Below, one piece after another: positions 46,351 through 59,327 of a stretch of 64,000 nt of DNA. The position numbers and the translations under genes were made by a program. Within the stretch, counting starts at the first letter, position 1; every line of letters begins with the position of its first letter. The notes below the pieces were generated by a model. The model was not told the origin of the DNA and did no database searches. It worked only from the letters and a program-made list of their open reading frames with translations. This stretch comes from Anisus vortex (Eukaryota; Mollusca; Gastropoda; Planorbidae): NCBI GenBank assembly GCA_949126835.1, contig OX421500.1, positions 17,738,181-17,802,180 on the forward strand. The letters are read 5' to 3'.

Positions 46351-48065
46351 AACTTAAACAACTGTCAAACTTTCCTATAAAATTATGTCAATTTTTTCAA
46401 CTCCCTCCCTCAACCCATTCAAGCTAACAATGAGTTACGGCCGGCAAATATGTTTGATAGGAATTAAAAAGGTCTACGAATAAATGTAAATCGGGTAAAA
46501 AAAATAGGCATAGTCTAACTGGAGAATCGAACCCGCTCGCACGCACAGCAGTCCTCTACGTTAACAACTTAGCTAGAGAAGGCACATGTCAGATGTGAAA
46601 AGCTATTAGACAGTATATAGGACTAGGCCTAAAAAAGTCAGTGACACAATAGGGATCCGTGGGGACACAAACACGATCTTTTTATATATAGAGATTTTCA
46701 ATGTTTTCAATGTATTATTCCAAACATTGTTTTACGAAAAAAGTAAAAAAATATAGTTTGGTGTTAACATTATTTAATATCCTCCATTTGTGTTACTATT
46801 TATAATAAATTATCGCGGTAAAATATAATATTGATTAATTAAAACAATGGTATGATAAACATTTTTTTTTTAATTTTGAGCATTAAACTTAAATACTAAA
46901 TAATTAAAGGTAAAATTATGTTATTCATTGAAAAGACTGCAAATGAAAAGATCATAATATATGTAGGCTTCGTTAGATAATGTGTTTAATTTCTCTCCCC
47001 CCCCCCCGCCCCTCAATAAAACTAACAGTATATTACACTTCTGACTATTGTTATAAGGAAAATACGAATATACTGAATTTACATCTTTTCTAGTTTACCA
47101 GATTTCAAATTGACAATGTTAACATATTCTAATATATCTTACTTTGGTAGGCCTTTTTAAGCAAATCATACACATTTTTAATGAAACATTAATTGAATTT
47201 TAAAAAAAGTGAATACTAAAACAGTGTTTATTATTTACAGTGTATATTATAGAGTATACTGCTACGTTGTATGCTATATACAGCGTAGTGTATACTGCTA
47301 CAGTGAACACTATATACAGTGCAGTGTAATCTGCTACAGTGTACACTATATACAGCTATTCATTGTTTAAACACAAAAAAAGTTTTAGAGGTTGTTTTTT
47401 TTCAAAAAATGTCAGATAAAAGAAAGTTACAAATAGACCTTTAGTTTGGTGAAAGTTCTTCTAATTCTGTTATTATTTAAACGGCAAACTATTATCTCAC
47501 TATTAGATAATTCGTAAATATGTATTTGTTTTCTTTTTTTTAAAATTTAATCTAAAATATATTGAAGTTTAATCTAAAATATATTGGTAGACGTTCAAAT
47601 CTAAATAAGCCGCGAGGGCCGCATACTATCATTTGTCCGCCCGCGCGTTACCCACTGGCTGTAGTTTGGACACCCCTGCATTACATAAATTACACTTGGT
47701 CTTGCTTTAAATTATTTCTATCATCGGTGCGCAACAGTAGTTTAAACAAGAAATTAAACTTCTTTCTGCTGTAGTAAGCCTACGGGTATTCCCGAAACGT
47801 CATAACTGCGACGCAACAAAACACCGCTCTTGAAAGCCGCACTACATGTGGGTCGAGCAAGGGCATGTTTTCACGGCCAAAATCAATATCTACGATAAAT
47901 CTAATGTGTATTTTTGTTTAACGTCCATTTCCGATTTTTATTTGTGGGGCCGAAAAGCTGTAGATTTTTTTTTAGGTGAAACAAGTAGTGCATTAAAACA
48001 TGAAGATAATCGTTAGAGCGCTTTTGAAGAAAATTTCCAGACATATATACACATATATATATATA

Positions 48066-48176
48066 TACATACAATTTTAACTCGTATTATAGTATAGGAT
48101 ACATACAATTTTAACTCGTATTATAGTATAGGATATATATACATACAATTTTAACTCGTATTATAGTATAGGATAT

Positions 48177-48216
<40 letters not shown>

Positions 48217-48217
48217 G
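48066..48217. repeat. Short tandem repeats and (GATA)n
   Basis: Three copies of a 35-42-bp unit containing ACATACAATTTTAACTCGTA, followed by about 40 bp of GATA repeats. One copy of the same unit also lies near 44935-44970, inside the end of unit 2. Confidence 0.92.
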
Positions 48218-48794
48218 ACTGCCTGCGTGTGTAAGTTTGTTTGAGTGTATGAATGTGTAAATATATTTGTGAGTTTCTGTGTGTGCGTGGATTTACCCTA
48301 TTTGCATTTTGAATGAAATTTAATAAATGCGTAAAGTCATGCATGGTCGAACTAAGATTTGCATAGGGAAAGACGTCTTTAATGTATGTCAGCTTAACAA
48401 GCCGAACCTTACCTTAAATTTAAAAGTAGTGTAAAATTTGATATGCGTTATGCTAGATGTAATACGATATAAATTATTAAACACAGTGGTCCACATTTAT
48501 AAGGATTTTGGTCAAACGTCATAGCACTTACTAAAAAGTGGGGTTATATTATATATAACCTAAAGTAGATAATACTATTTCAAAGTTTTGATCTCATTTT
48601 GTGAGCTAAAATGGAATTAATGGGTGTCTGCAACATATAATATGGCCAAATAATATAGCTCTGGCCCAGTGTTTATGTATTGCTTACAAATATGTCTTTT
48701 TCTTAAACGAGACCCGATAGCTCAGTCAACCTAGTCGACTAAATACATTAGTACTAATTTATTATATTATGTCTCCATTCAATTGTCTAGAAAT

Positions 48795-49737
48795 TAGGGA
48801 TGTTAAACGAAAACCGGAATACCGGATTCCGGTTTTGAATCTGAAAACCGGTTTTGATTTTTATAACTGGATTTCGGTTTGTTGGTTGGAAGGTAGTCAA
48901 GTAGCACACCCTTTATTATTATTTTTTTTTGGCTCTGATGGAAATATTGAAAAAAAAAATAATGTTGGATTCACGCAAAACAATTCTTGAAATGCCTTGC
49001 TAACACTATTTAGTCTTAGATATTGTATTTCCTTTTTTTTTCTCAAAATACCAACTATGGCTTGCGATAAAAACAACATCAAACCAAATGTCGGCTCCTC
49101 TTTTAGATGTGCACTACTCTTTGATGTACCTCAAGTGCGGCAGGGATTGCCCCTCCCGGGTTGGCCTACACAGCCATTCTCGGCGGTACAGTTGGATACC
49201 TCACTCATGAAGCTACACCATCGTCTCTCGAGACGACGACTCTTTGATGTACGCAATGGAGATTGGAGAGACGCAAACTAGTTTTTTCCTGTGGCCTTGA
49301 ACAATTCGGCTAGAAACCACGTCTGTGCTTTATTATTAACGTCAGCATTAAATAAACCATCTTATGACTTTTGATTGGTGCTACGTGATCCTATTCAATA
49401 CATTATTTTACAAGTCCACGGTGCACACATTATCACTATTGAAAGCTATTATCGGTTTTAATCAATTAGCCCATATTTTTTTTTAGTTCTAAAGAATGTT
49501 ATGGTAAATTGTACAAAATCAAAAAGTATTCACACAAATCAACCTCTTGAATGCTCTGCAAACACTTAATAAGTTTGAACTATTTTTCAAATACACCTAC
49601 AAAACTACGCACATTTGTCATTTTTTGGCCCGTGACTTGTGACATTGCGTGGGGGGGGGGGAATCGAAATCCGGTTTTAAACCGGTTTTATAGAACCGAA
49701 AACCGGTTTTGAAAACAAACCGGTTTTAACATCCCTA
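48795..49737. mobile_element. hAT-like non-autonomous element with 8-bp target duplication
   Basis: 943 bp bounded by TAGGGATGTTAAAC and its inverse TTTTAACATCCCTA, flanked on both sides by CTAGAAAT. Both ends carry several ACCGGTTTT-type palindromes as subterminal repeats. No transposase motif was found, so it must depend on a helper. The open frames inside (48769-48990, 48997-49281) are not recognisable genes. Confidence 0.9.
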
Positions 49738-50284
49738 CTAGAAATACATCTCCGAGCCACGGCAATACAACTTTATTTTACCCACGTGATCATTTACTGT
49801 ATTTGTTTGTTTTTTTAATTGAATCATACATTTTGAAAAGCATTGCATTAATAGTTGTTAACTCATTTTAAATGCATATTATATGAAGGTCTACATTAAT
49901 ATCACATTCCATAAACTTTTAATACATAAGAAAAAGTAAGCTTATTTGTTAGATGCATATGTGTGTATGTACATATTGACTATATAAGTACTACCCAAAT
50001 AGTGTAATACTTGTTAGCTCATATAGATACCGTGTCTATGTAAACAAACAAAAAACTGAAAGTAAACTATTATTGTCAAATACGAAAACGTTGAACTATA
50101 CAAATTGTTTATATCAAATGTTGAATATTTACTTGTTGGGATCTTTCAAGAACTGATATAACAAATTAGCAATAAATAAAAAGTATCGTTGGTACACACA
50201 TTTGTGTAAGTTGATTTTTAAACATTCCAATATTAATGTTGGAATAAACTATTAATATAATAATTAAAATCAAGGTAGACACAT

Positions 50285-50545
50285 TTCTAGTAGACTAAGT
50301 GTCATTAGACATACTTTAGCGATAGACTAAGTGTCATTAGATATACTGTAGCGATAGACTAAGAGTCGATAGACAGACTGTAGCGGTGGATTAAGTGTAA
50401 CTTTCAAGCTATAGCGATAGACTAAGTGTCCTTTGACAAACTGTAGCAATAAACCAAGTGTCATTAGACAGACTGTGGCGGCATACTAAGTTCTTTTAGA
50501 CAAATTGTAGCGGTAGACTAATGGTCAATAGACAAACTGACATGC
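50285..50545. repeat. Minisatellite, 32-bp unit, about 8 copies
   Basis: Unit close to TAGACTAAGTGTCATTAGAC followed by AGACTGTAGCGA. Copies vary at several positions. Flanking DNA (49746-50284 and 50546-51674) shows no gene. Confidence 0.93.
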
Positions 50546-51674
50546 CAATATACGAGTTTTCGTGGAGGACGAAGTGTCATTAAACGAATCGTCCTGTATA
50601 GACACAGGTCGTTAAGCCCTCTCTATACTATTAAATATGCATTTCTATATACAAAAACAAGTCCTTGTACTTTTTAGTCACATTTTAAGAAAATTAATTA
50701 TGTTTAATAAAAAAAAAATTGCGAACATAAATAAGCTTTCAAAAACGGTCTAAAAATGTAATAATATTTCCTATAGAAAAACTATAACTTACCTATATTA
50801 TTTTAAGACCATTGCACCTTTACTTTACATGACTTAACGTCCGTGTGACATCTTATCGCGACAGACAGAATTTGAACATAATAAATTGTATGCGTTGACA
50901 TTGTGCATCAGTGGAGATTGATGTTTTAAGAAACAAGTTTTTACATGGCTTCCGTACTTTGTCCTTTTTTTTAAAAAAAAACTTTATGTTTAGTCTTTAA
51001 TACATTCTTCACACATCGCTGACATTTCAAACCAGAATCTGTATAAAAGGCCTTGAAACTGTTTACTTTATTTTCAACAATCTTTTCGCCATACAGAAAG
51101 TATTTTTTTTTATACATCCCGGTATTTCTTGTGTTTTTTTTTTTTTTCATTTATATACATGCATGTATACACAGTTTATATTTTAAAGCTAGGGAGTAAA
51201 TGAAATATATTCATCGAAGATATTGTTAGACCTAAATATAAAAATAGATTATACCGGCAAGACAAGTTTATTTCAATAAAGATACAATCTCGTTGCTTTC
51301 TAGGAAGGCGAAGTTTCATGGGCTTCTAAGTATTAGCCTACAGGAATAAGTACAACGGTATTAATTTAGAGAATTGTTAGATTTCTTGAGGAATATGTAG
51401 ACTTGTATTTGTTATATACCTAAGACAGTATATTTGAAACAGCTTGTATTATATGAAGCCGCTTTTAGCTCAATCACTGGATTATATATTATTTCACTAA
51501 ACTAGAAGTTGATATCATTTGTTATGTTATATGCTGGTATAGACAATGGAGCTGTTGCTTATACACGAAATAAAACTTTGAATAGGCCTATAACCTGGTC
51601 AGGAAAAAACAACTTTTTTAAATAGCTGACTTAGTTCATACTTGCAAAATAATTTTCACGTTCTAAAGGTTGAC

Positions 51675-52030
51675 CTTATCTTATACATTGCAGACGCTCT
51701 TTATAAAAAAAGGTTTATTGCATCCTACTCTCATTCGTGGTTTAAGTCTAGTCGTGGATTTCTATGTGTGTTTTATAGGATGTTAAGTTACTGATTTTCC
51801 TGGTTTGTTCAGGCAACCTATTTCATGTCCGAATGCCACTCGCGAAGAAAGAGTGCATACATGCATTTTTTCCTTGGGCTTTATTTTTAAATTAGAATTA
51901 AATACTTTATGATTTATTATTACTGTCCTCTTTGCCCTTCAGTCCTATAGTGTTTCTAGGTTTAGTGATTTAACTATTGGTGCTACACTTTCCATATGTG
52001 AATATTACCTGGTAATGAATAATTACTTTT
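51675..52030 (-). mobile_element. CR1/Jockey-like LINE 3' end (copy 5)
   Basis: Collinear with 35713-36232 but more diverged, with an internal deletion near 51870. Same orientation as the other four copies. Confidence 0.8.
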
Positions 52031-54104
52031 AGTTCAGACAAGTCTCCAGTTAGACTTAGGCCTAATTTAAAACAGGTCATTATAAAACGAGAGAACAAAA
52101 AAGATGAAATAAAAAAGTTCCTTAAACAAAACAAAAGGGATGCAAAAAATAAAAAAAAATATATGTTTATTTGTAGGATATCATTTAAAGTTGTTAAGAC
52201 AATGCAAATGAAAACAGTACATTATATATATTTGAAAAGATAAAATATGATAAAGTAGGATAACTCATTTTTTTTAATATTTAGAGATAACTATTTTTAA
52301 AATAGTGTTCTTTTAAAATATATTAAAGAGATTTACGAAATCAAAAGGTGATACATATTGTAAATTTATATATACTATTTGACATAATTTGAAAACTTTT
52401 AGTTACATAAAATGTAATATTCGGCAAGTGCAGTACACCAGGGTGTACTTGACTGAACATCGCTGCGCACATAGCGTCACAGTGTGCTAATGCTTGGGCG
52501 GACAAGGAACGCAATTTAAAACAAGTTGATGTAATTTGTCCCTTTACTGAAGCATGTTATAATATAGAAAACTGTTTCACAGCTGGATGGGTTATAAACA
52601 GATTCTTAGTGTTTAGGTTTATGACCTAGTTTCCCAGTTATGCCATCTGACACATTACATTTTATATCTTGTATTAAAGGAATATTCGTTATATTTTAAA
52701 AATGTACAATTATTTGGATTAAAATTTAATATAATAAATTAATTTCACAAATGTTACAATAGAAGAAATGCGTACAATTATTACTTTTTATTAAGAAATA
52801 TATTAAAATAAGTTTGTCGATTTTATGAAATCAAATGTTCATAAAACTAACAAGTAAATTAAAATTGAAGCCCGAAAGAAAAGATGTAAGCTTACACTAA
52901 TGCATTTTACAAAAAAAAAATGCCTGCTGTAAATAAGAAAAAAAAAAGTTTTTTTTTGCGAACACTTTATAAATTAATTAAGAATGAAAGGAGTATTTAT
53001 AATCTGTACTATTTTCCGCATTAAAATAAACATGTCTAAATATATGTTCTACATGTAATAGTTGGGTAATATGTTTTTTTATGTATTTAAGGTAAATATA
53101 GATGATCTTACATACGTTTATAAAAATTTAAACGAAAAAGACACTTATTATGTGAAACATCTTTAATTGTTCTCTTTCAAGGACACAATGAATTTTAAGA
53201 CCAACGTTTTATAACTTTGTTAAACTTGCCTGTTTGTCTATATATGTAACTCTTTACATGTAATAATAAGCGATGTTTTTTAATAGTTTGATGTTGTCAA
53301 ATAGCCGGTTGAAATTATGTTATGAACACAAACTTGAGAACTTGATTTTAGTTGTTTTTTTTTCTTCTTTAATCTGATTTTCTAGTCTTTTAAAAAGAAT
53401 AATGTAGATAAACGTCATTATCCTTAATGGGAAAATAAATAAACAAAATAGGGTTCAAATTTATTATTATCAATGCTGAAGAAGGGGCCACTTATAAACA
53501 AGTAAAATATCCATTTGTTTGTTCAATAAAACAATACATCCGATCTTTCATAGTATACACATTATTCGTAATCAACAATAACTGAATAAGGTTTTATAAA
53601 ATTTAGAAAATAAAGAAAACAAATGATTTTTTTTTAAAATTTAAAGTTACGTTAGTTATAAACTAAAAAAATAATTACCAAATACGCCATACTACTACAA
53701 GAAAAAAAAATATGACAAAACAATGCAGTACCGATGTTGAGGATATGTACAGTTTAGGTAACCATTATAGATTAATAACAAACTGGCACGATCTTTTTAA
53801 ACTATTTTAAGGAACTAGAATGCAAGTAAAAGTGAAGGAGAGGGGGGTATAGGAAGCTCTTTATTTACGGTCCAATGCTTTTTAATCTATAAATGTAGTC
53901 CACTTCAATGTATATATATATAATAAATAATGTGTAAAGGCTTATGTGGGAACATACATATAAAATCTAACCATCGAAATATAAGGTTGAACAATAAGTC
54001 TTTATATCTTTTATATTTACTGGCTTTTAATAATATAATTTGATAATACATAACTAACTAGCTGGTTTATCAACAAAAGCAATGTATAATAGCTTATTAA
54101 TCTC
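52031..54104. other. Non-coding AT-rich stretch
   Basis: No exon, RNA gene or repeat recognised on either strand. Confidence 0.45.
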
Positions 54105-54560
54105 TCGAAACTTCTCTTGTAGCAGTTGAAAGAAGGAAATTAATACCTTCAGCCTTGAATGTGCCACTTTTGCCAAGTTTTTACCATCTATGCTTAAGAG
54201 TAAGATCTCAGATACCTATATAACTATTGCAGACACCGCGGTCCCCGTTGCTCTTATATAATTGTGCAATAATTGTGTCACATATATCTTGTGGAACATA
54301 GCCCGATTTCCAGCACATGCAAATAAGTTCGTGTACTCAGAATATACTTGCAGGTCATTATCATTTCTGTCGGTATGTCATTGTATCTTGGGGCCTTTCC
54401 ATTTATAAAGCTGTGAAGAACATGTTTTAGTTCTAGCTGATACCAACGTATTGACCTTGGATGGCGCCTGGAGACATTATGAGAATACTTGCCAGAAAAG
54501 TATGTATTTGTTACAAAAAAAAAACGTCTGAGAACACTGCACAATTCCAGCAGCCTTTAA
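54105..54560 (-). pseudogene. LINE reverse transcriptase relic
   Basis: Minus strand, in two frames: ELKHVLHSFINGKAPRYNDI with PTEMI, then ICMCWKSGYVPQDICDTIIA, QLYKSNGDRGVCNSYIGI, and EILLLSIDGKNLAKV. This is the N-terminal part of a non-LTR reverse transcriptase (N-G-K-A-P-G-x-D-x-I-P and Y-K-x-K-G-D-x-x-x-C-x-N-Y-R-G-I motifs), with a frameshift. It differs from the 2280-3250 relic. Confidence 0.85.
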
Positions 54561-56292
54561 CAGTTGCCATTTATTGTGCCAACTCCATGCGGGCCCATGC
54601 AGTTTGGCCATACATCACCTTTAGATCTGATTCTTGCATTGAGGTCAACAAGTAGGTACACGTGTTATGACATAGGGATAAATGTGATTGTATCCTCCAT
54701 GGCTTGGAAACAAATGTATTTTTTATCGACAGGTGCAGAAAGCGAATAGGCGCTGATTCGATTGACCTTGCATTTCTGTGAGGTAAACCTCATATGAATC
54801 AACCTTTTATAGCCAGTTGGGAACATCTCAAAATCTCAACCCAGTATATTAAGTCATTTCTCACAGCATAGCATACATCATATATTGTCGAGCTTATTAT
54901 TGTACATATTAATTTGTGTATGCATTTATTATTGTGTGTATTAATTAACTAGGTTTTCCATCGACTTTTGTTATATAGCTAACTTAGTATATTCAATGTC
55001 CTTTAAACTTTAGAACAAAAGTGCAAGTTCTGACGCCTAAAGTCATAGATCTTATCAAACTTCTATCAACTAGCAAGAAACGCTTCACGGCCCCATATAC
55101 TTTTTTCTTTGGGTTTCAGTATCAGAACGTGATTTTATAACTACTAAATATTTTAATCAATAAACTAGGGTACGTGTTGATACTTGAGAACAGCTGTAAT
55201 TAAATAAGTTATACAATATACTATAATATGAAGCTATCGTATGCCAAAAAATCCAGCCGTCAAAAATATTTTACATTTTTCTCTTTCTTCAGCTAAGGCA
55301 CTAAGACAGCCTGACCTTGTGACATTTACGCTTTTGATTTTGATATGAACCTTTGGAAGGAAGAATTTCATTGAATAAATATTTCCTTTTTTTTTGTTTA
55401 CACGGAACTGTTGGATCCATATGTCGGTATACAACACACAGGTCGATTGCTTGCGAGGCGCTTTTAATATGAATAGGCGTATAGGGCAGAAAACTGCATT
55501 GCTTTCATACGTATTGTTGAATTTAAAGCAGATACAAGTGAACTGTCAATGCCATATTAAAATGAATATAATATGTATACATTTAGCCAAACGTACCTTG
55601 GATCGGCCTACCTCGGGAAGGGCATTTAGATACATGTAGGCTACTTTACGAAAGGTGAATTTACAAGAATATTATCCTTTAATTAAATGTATTGAATTAA
55701 TTTTTTTTTTTTTCTCTTACAAATAATAAAAAGCGAACGCAGTTGCTTTATTTCTTACATATTATTTGATTGGTTAAAGAATTGAACAATTTAAAATATC
55801 CGATTAAATTATATGTAAGCTTATATCTTTACTTAAGATACAATTACAATTATTAACTTTAACTTTACACCTGATTGAGAAGAGACAAACGTTTCGTCTA
55901 GATTTCATGTAAATATAATGAAATATAGGGATCAATAACTTAATAAACGCAAGTCAGACTTGGCACGCGAAGTGATTTTTAAAGGCACGCGTAAATCCAT
56001 GAAACAAAAATATGTTAGGATATCTTCTACAAGAAAATAGCGGAAGGAATATTAGGCTGCTGGCATGTTAAATGACTTAAAAATAATACCACGGCACACT
56101 ATTATAAAAAAGATTGCCAAACCTGGTATAGCTTTTATTTACACTACATGTAATGGCTATTTTTTAAAGACTTTTTTATGTGTCAGATATATACTTTATG
56201 TGATTATGTGGCGATTTATTAAAATGAATTTAAAATACCCTCTAGTACCAATCGGCTCCAAAAATGAATCATATTTTCTATATCCTCTATCT
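54561..56292. other. Non-coding stretch with an older MITE copy
   Basis: Nothing gene-like. 55955-56130 resembles a decayed copy of the adjacent 202-bp MITE (CAGACTTGGCACGCGAAGTG, AGGCTGCTGGCATGTTAAAT, CGGCACACT, GATTGCCAAACC). Confidence 0.5.
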
Positions 56293-56494
56293 TAGGGGTC
56301 GGCAACCTACGGCACGCGTGCCAGACTTGGTACGCCGATATATTCTAAATGGCACGATGAAAAGGCCCAGTCTATTTAAGTCTATTTTACAAGGAATTAA
56401 GTAATACAGTAGGATGACTTTTAGGCTGTTGGCACGCTAAATGAATTAGAAATCCTACTTTGGCACACTGTTATGAAAAGTTTGCCGACCTCTG
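56293..56494. mobile_element. hAT-like MITE, 202 bp
   Basis: Ends TAGGGGTCGGCAACC and TTTGCCGACCTCTG are imperfect inverted repeats, and CTCTATCT flanks both sides as an 8-bp target duplication. Related copies lie at 28768-28905 and about 55955-56130. Confidence 0.88.
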
Positions 56495-57968
56495 CTCTAT
56501 CTTACCACGGTAACCTACTTGTGTTTTTTTTTTTTTTTACATGCACTTAAGCGACAGTCATCGAAGCTTGAATAGCACCCAATAGACCTCACTGAACCGA
56601 CCTCAACATAATTGTCAGCCTCAAAATGTAAGGAAGCCAAACAACTAACGTCGCCGGTCATGGAGATAAAATATTTACAAAAAAATAACGTATGGCAAAA
56701 ATTAAAAATATTTGATTGAGTCACAAGCTTATTTAAAATTATCCAAAAGGTTAATTCATTTCATTTAAGGTAATCTTAATATACGTTTTAAGTGTGTTAT
56801 GTTGATGAAAAGATTTTCCAATTAGATTTTTTTATTATGTCAATTTAAACCATTATACATTATGGTATTTCATTTTTCAGCATTCTAAAGCCCTTTACGC
56901 ATGTAGTAGTCTTCAAAATAATCAATATTTCTTTTTTTCCAAGCCAATCGTAGTTGAATGAGTTAGTTGGGCTTGCAGTAACATGAATTATTGTACCGAA
57001 TCACGGACAATAAACTTTCATTTTCAATTCTGTATATTATTACTAGTTTTAGACGAAGCTAGGCTACTTATTAATAGTTCACTGCAATGAAGACTGGAGT
57101 TGCGTCGTTTTGTTAGTCTAGGGTATTAATTTAGATAAAAGCTTTTTTTTCTCAACGTTAAAAAATTGTCTATATAAAGATAAATGATTAGCATGTAAGT
57201 AATTTTAAAATCATAAAATTATATGCATTGGTAAGCAATGCTTATGCATTTAAATTGATTGTAAAATTATGTTTGGCAATATCAAATATAATATTGATTG
57301 TTAATGTACATTTGTTAGTTATAGTGTGAAATGAAAGGAAAATGATTTTTTTTATATTTATTTTAATTATTGAGTTTTAGTAAACATATTATTCACCTTG
57401 CTAAGGAAAACTACATTTTAAAGCTTATTGGTAAGTGTTCCAGATTAGTATTTTTTATATATTTTTTTATGTTTAATAAAAGATATTGTCAGACTTTATT
57501 TTAATGAAATGCGTTTAATTAATGATGATGTGCCGAATTAGCCGAGACTACCCAGAACAATTGAGGACATCACACTGAGAACGTCAAAACAAGAAATGAA
57601 AGATATTATAATAAATGCTTGGACCTGCGACTAATAATATTGGTGCAGTGATGCCTTCAATTAAAATACATTTTGGACCAGTTGCTTGGAAAAAAAAACC
57701 ACAAACAAATATTATGTCTCGTGTGTAAAAATGAAGCAGTGTGCATCCTACAACAATAATGTTCATCTCATTTAAAAAAAGCAAAAATTTTAATAAGGTA
57801 ATAAACAACCTAGTGGAAAAAAAGTCATGCTAATTATCTCAACAATATAAAGAGAACAGGAAAAAGGGTGGACACCTCAAAACTCTCACAAATGAAAGAT
57901 GGACGTAATATACACATCTGTGTACTGGACTTGAAGTTTACTTCCCTTTGAGATTACTCTATTAAGGA
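56495..57968. other. Non-coding AT-rich stretch
   Basis: No gene, RNA gene or repeat recognised up to the start of the LTR. Confidence 0.45.
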
Positions 57969-59327
57969 TGTCACGATTTTGGACTAAATCGTAACCTTAT
58001 TAGCACTCATGGATAGATCATAGCGCAGAAGTATTGTAGAACTAGAAACATAGGTTAGCGTAGAGTTAGATTAGGGAGTAGAAAAGTAGCCTGAAGCTAT
58101 TACCTCCTCCTTCCCCACGCAATAGAAACACCTTAACCACCCCCTTCTTCACCTGTTCTTTAACCCTCTCTGCACTCTCTCATTCCCGTATTCAGAGTTT
58201 GCTACTTGATTCAGCCAATTGGTATTACACTATTTGTATGTGTGATTGTATGTGTGTGTATTCTTTAATGTATGTATATATATATTCTATTATGCTGTCA
58301 ATTATGATTCATGTTGTATTTGGATAGTAAATACTCATTTATTTTGCTAAACTCAGCATACACGTAAAACCTCCACCCACCTGTAGAAACCCCCACCCAC
58401 CTGTAGACACCCCCACCCACTGCTACTATTTATCTCCCCTCTTTGACCCCTACTCAGCGCCCGTGGGCATAGCCCTTGATCCACTCGTCGTAGTGACATC
58501 TGGAGCGAAGCGTCTCGCACATACGTAAGCGCCCCGTGCTGCACTCGACCAGAACCAATAGACTCAGGTACATCAAGGGAGATAAGTCTTTATCTTATCC
58601 TTTGTATCTCCGTATACATCTACCCCCCCCTTTCCCCTGGGCCCCACCCCGCAAAAGTCGGCGGTACTAATTGTTCACCTACACCCACTCCTAATTCCCC
58701 CCCCAATAGTCAATCCTTTATGCAAGTATATTTCAAACCAGCCAACCAGAACATATGTAATTCTAAACTAATGTAGCTATCCAATCAAATTGACCACTGA
58801 TCACGTGACTAAAATTCACGAAAGCGGGCTTAACTAGTTTTAGGGCACTTCGGCTCAAGCGCAAGTTGGAGAAGGTGGTTCGATTCTAGCCTCCACTTAT
58901 TCAGTTCGTTCCATAGGATATACCGCCTGCATGTGTATAGATAGATATTGTGCCAGTATAAGTATTTTCATTAACACAGCTACGTTGCCTAATGTTTGGA
59001 TAACCTAGCAGTACCATGTGTTGAGTGTTAACTGAAGCCTGTGCAAATTCATATATGTATCTTGCCATTGAGTGAATAATTGAAATGATAATAAACACCT
59101 GAACTTAACCAGCGATTTATTTGCCTACTTAGAACTATCTGTTGTGTCCGTCATAATATCTAACGAGCCAGAGAGATAAATAATAATTATTCCAGGGCGA
59201 TTCCAGTCACGGTAATTCATACCCCACGACGACCTGCCACTACTACCCCACTCACCTACGACTCCGCACCCCCTTCATCGCCCATCTTCTGCCAGGTTGA
59301 TGTCCTAATCCTAAACACATCCTGACA
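57969..59327 (+). mobile_element. Putative 5' LTR of the Gmr1-like retrotransposon
   Basis: The limits TGTCACGATT and ATCCTGACA form TGTCA/TGACA ends, giving about 1,359 bp. AATAAA near 59090 is consistent with a polyadenylation signal in R, and TATATATATT near 58275 could be a promoter element. C-rich runs lie near 58370-58430 and 58620. A plausible priming region (TGGGGACCTCGCC) starts 3 nt after the LTR. The matching 3' LTR is outside the window, so the limits are provisional. Confidence 0.55.

Larger units (their letters stand above)
44980..48060. repeat. Tandem array, unit 3 (about 3.08 kb)
   Basis: Same order and nearly the same sequence as unit 1. The frames at 45452-45730 and 47562-47774 encode exactly the same peptides as those at 38783-39061 and 40888-41100, an offset of about 6.67 kb. 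Confidence 0.9.

Noticed and set aside
48712..48745. A-box-like GATAGCTCAGTCAACCTAG, considered as a tRNA gene
   Set aside because: No B box or cloverleaf follows before the hAT-like element.
50285..50545. Regular repeats considered as a CRISPR-like array
   Set aside because: Units are contiguous with no spacers and the context is eukaryotic.
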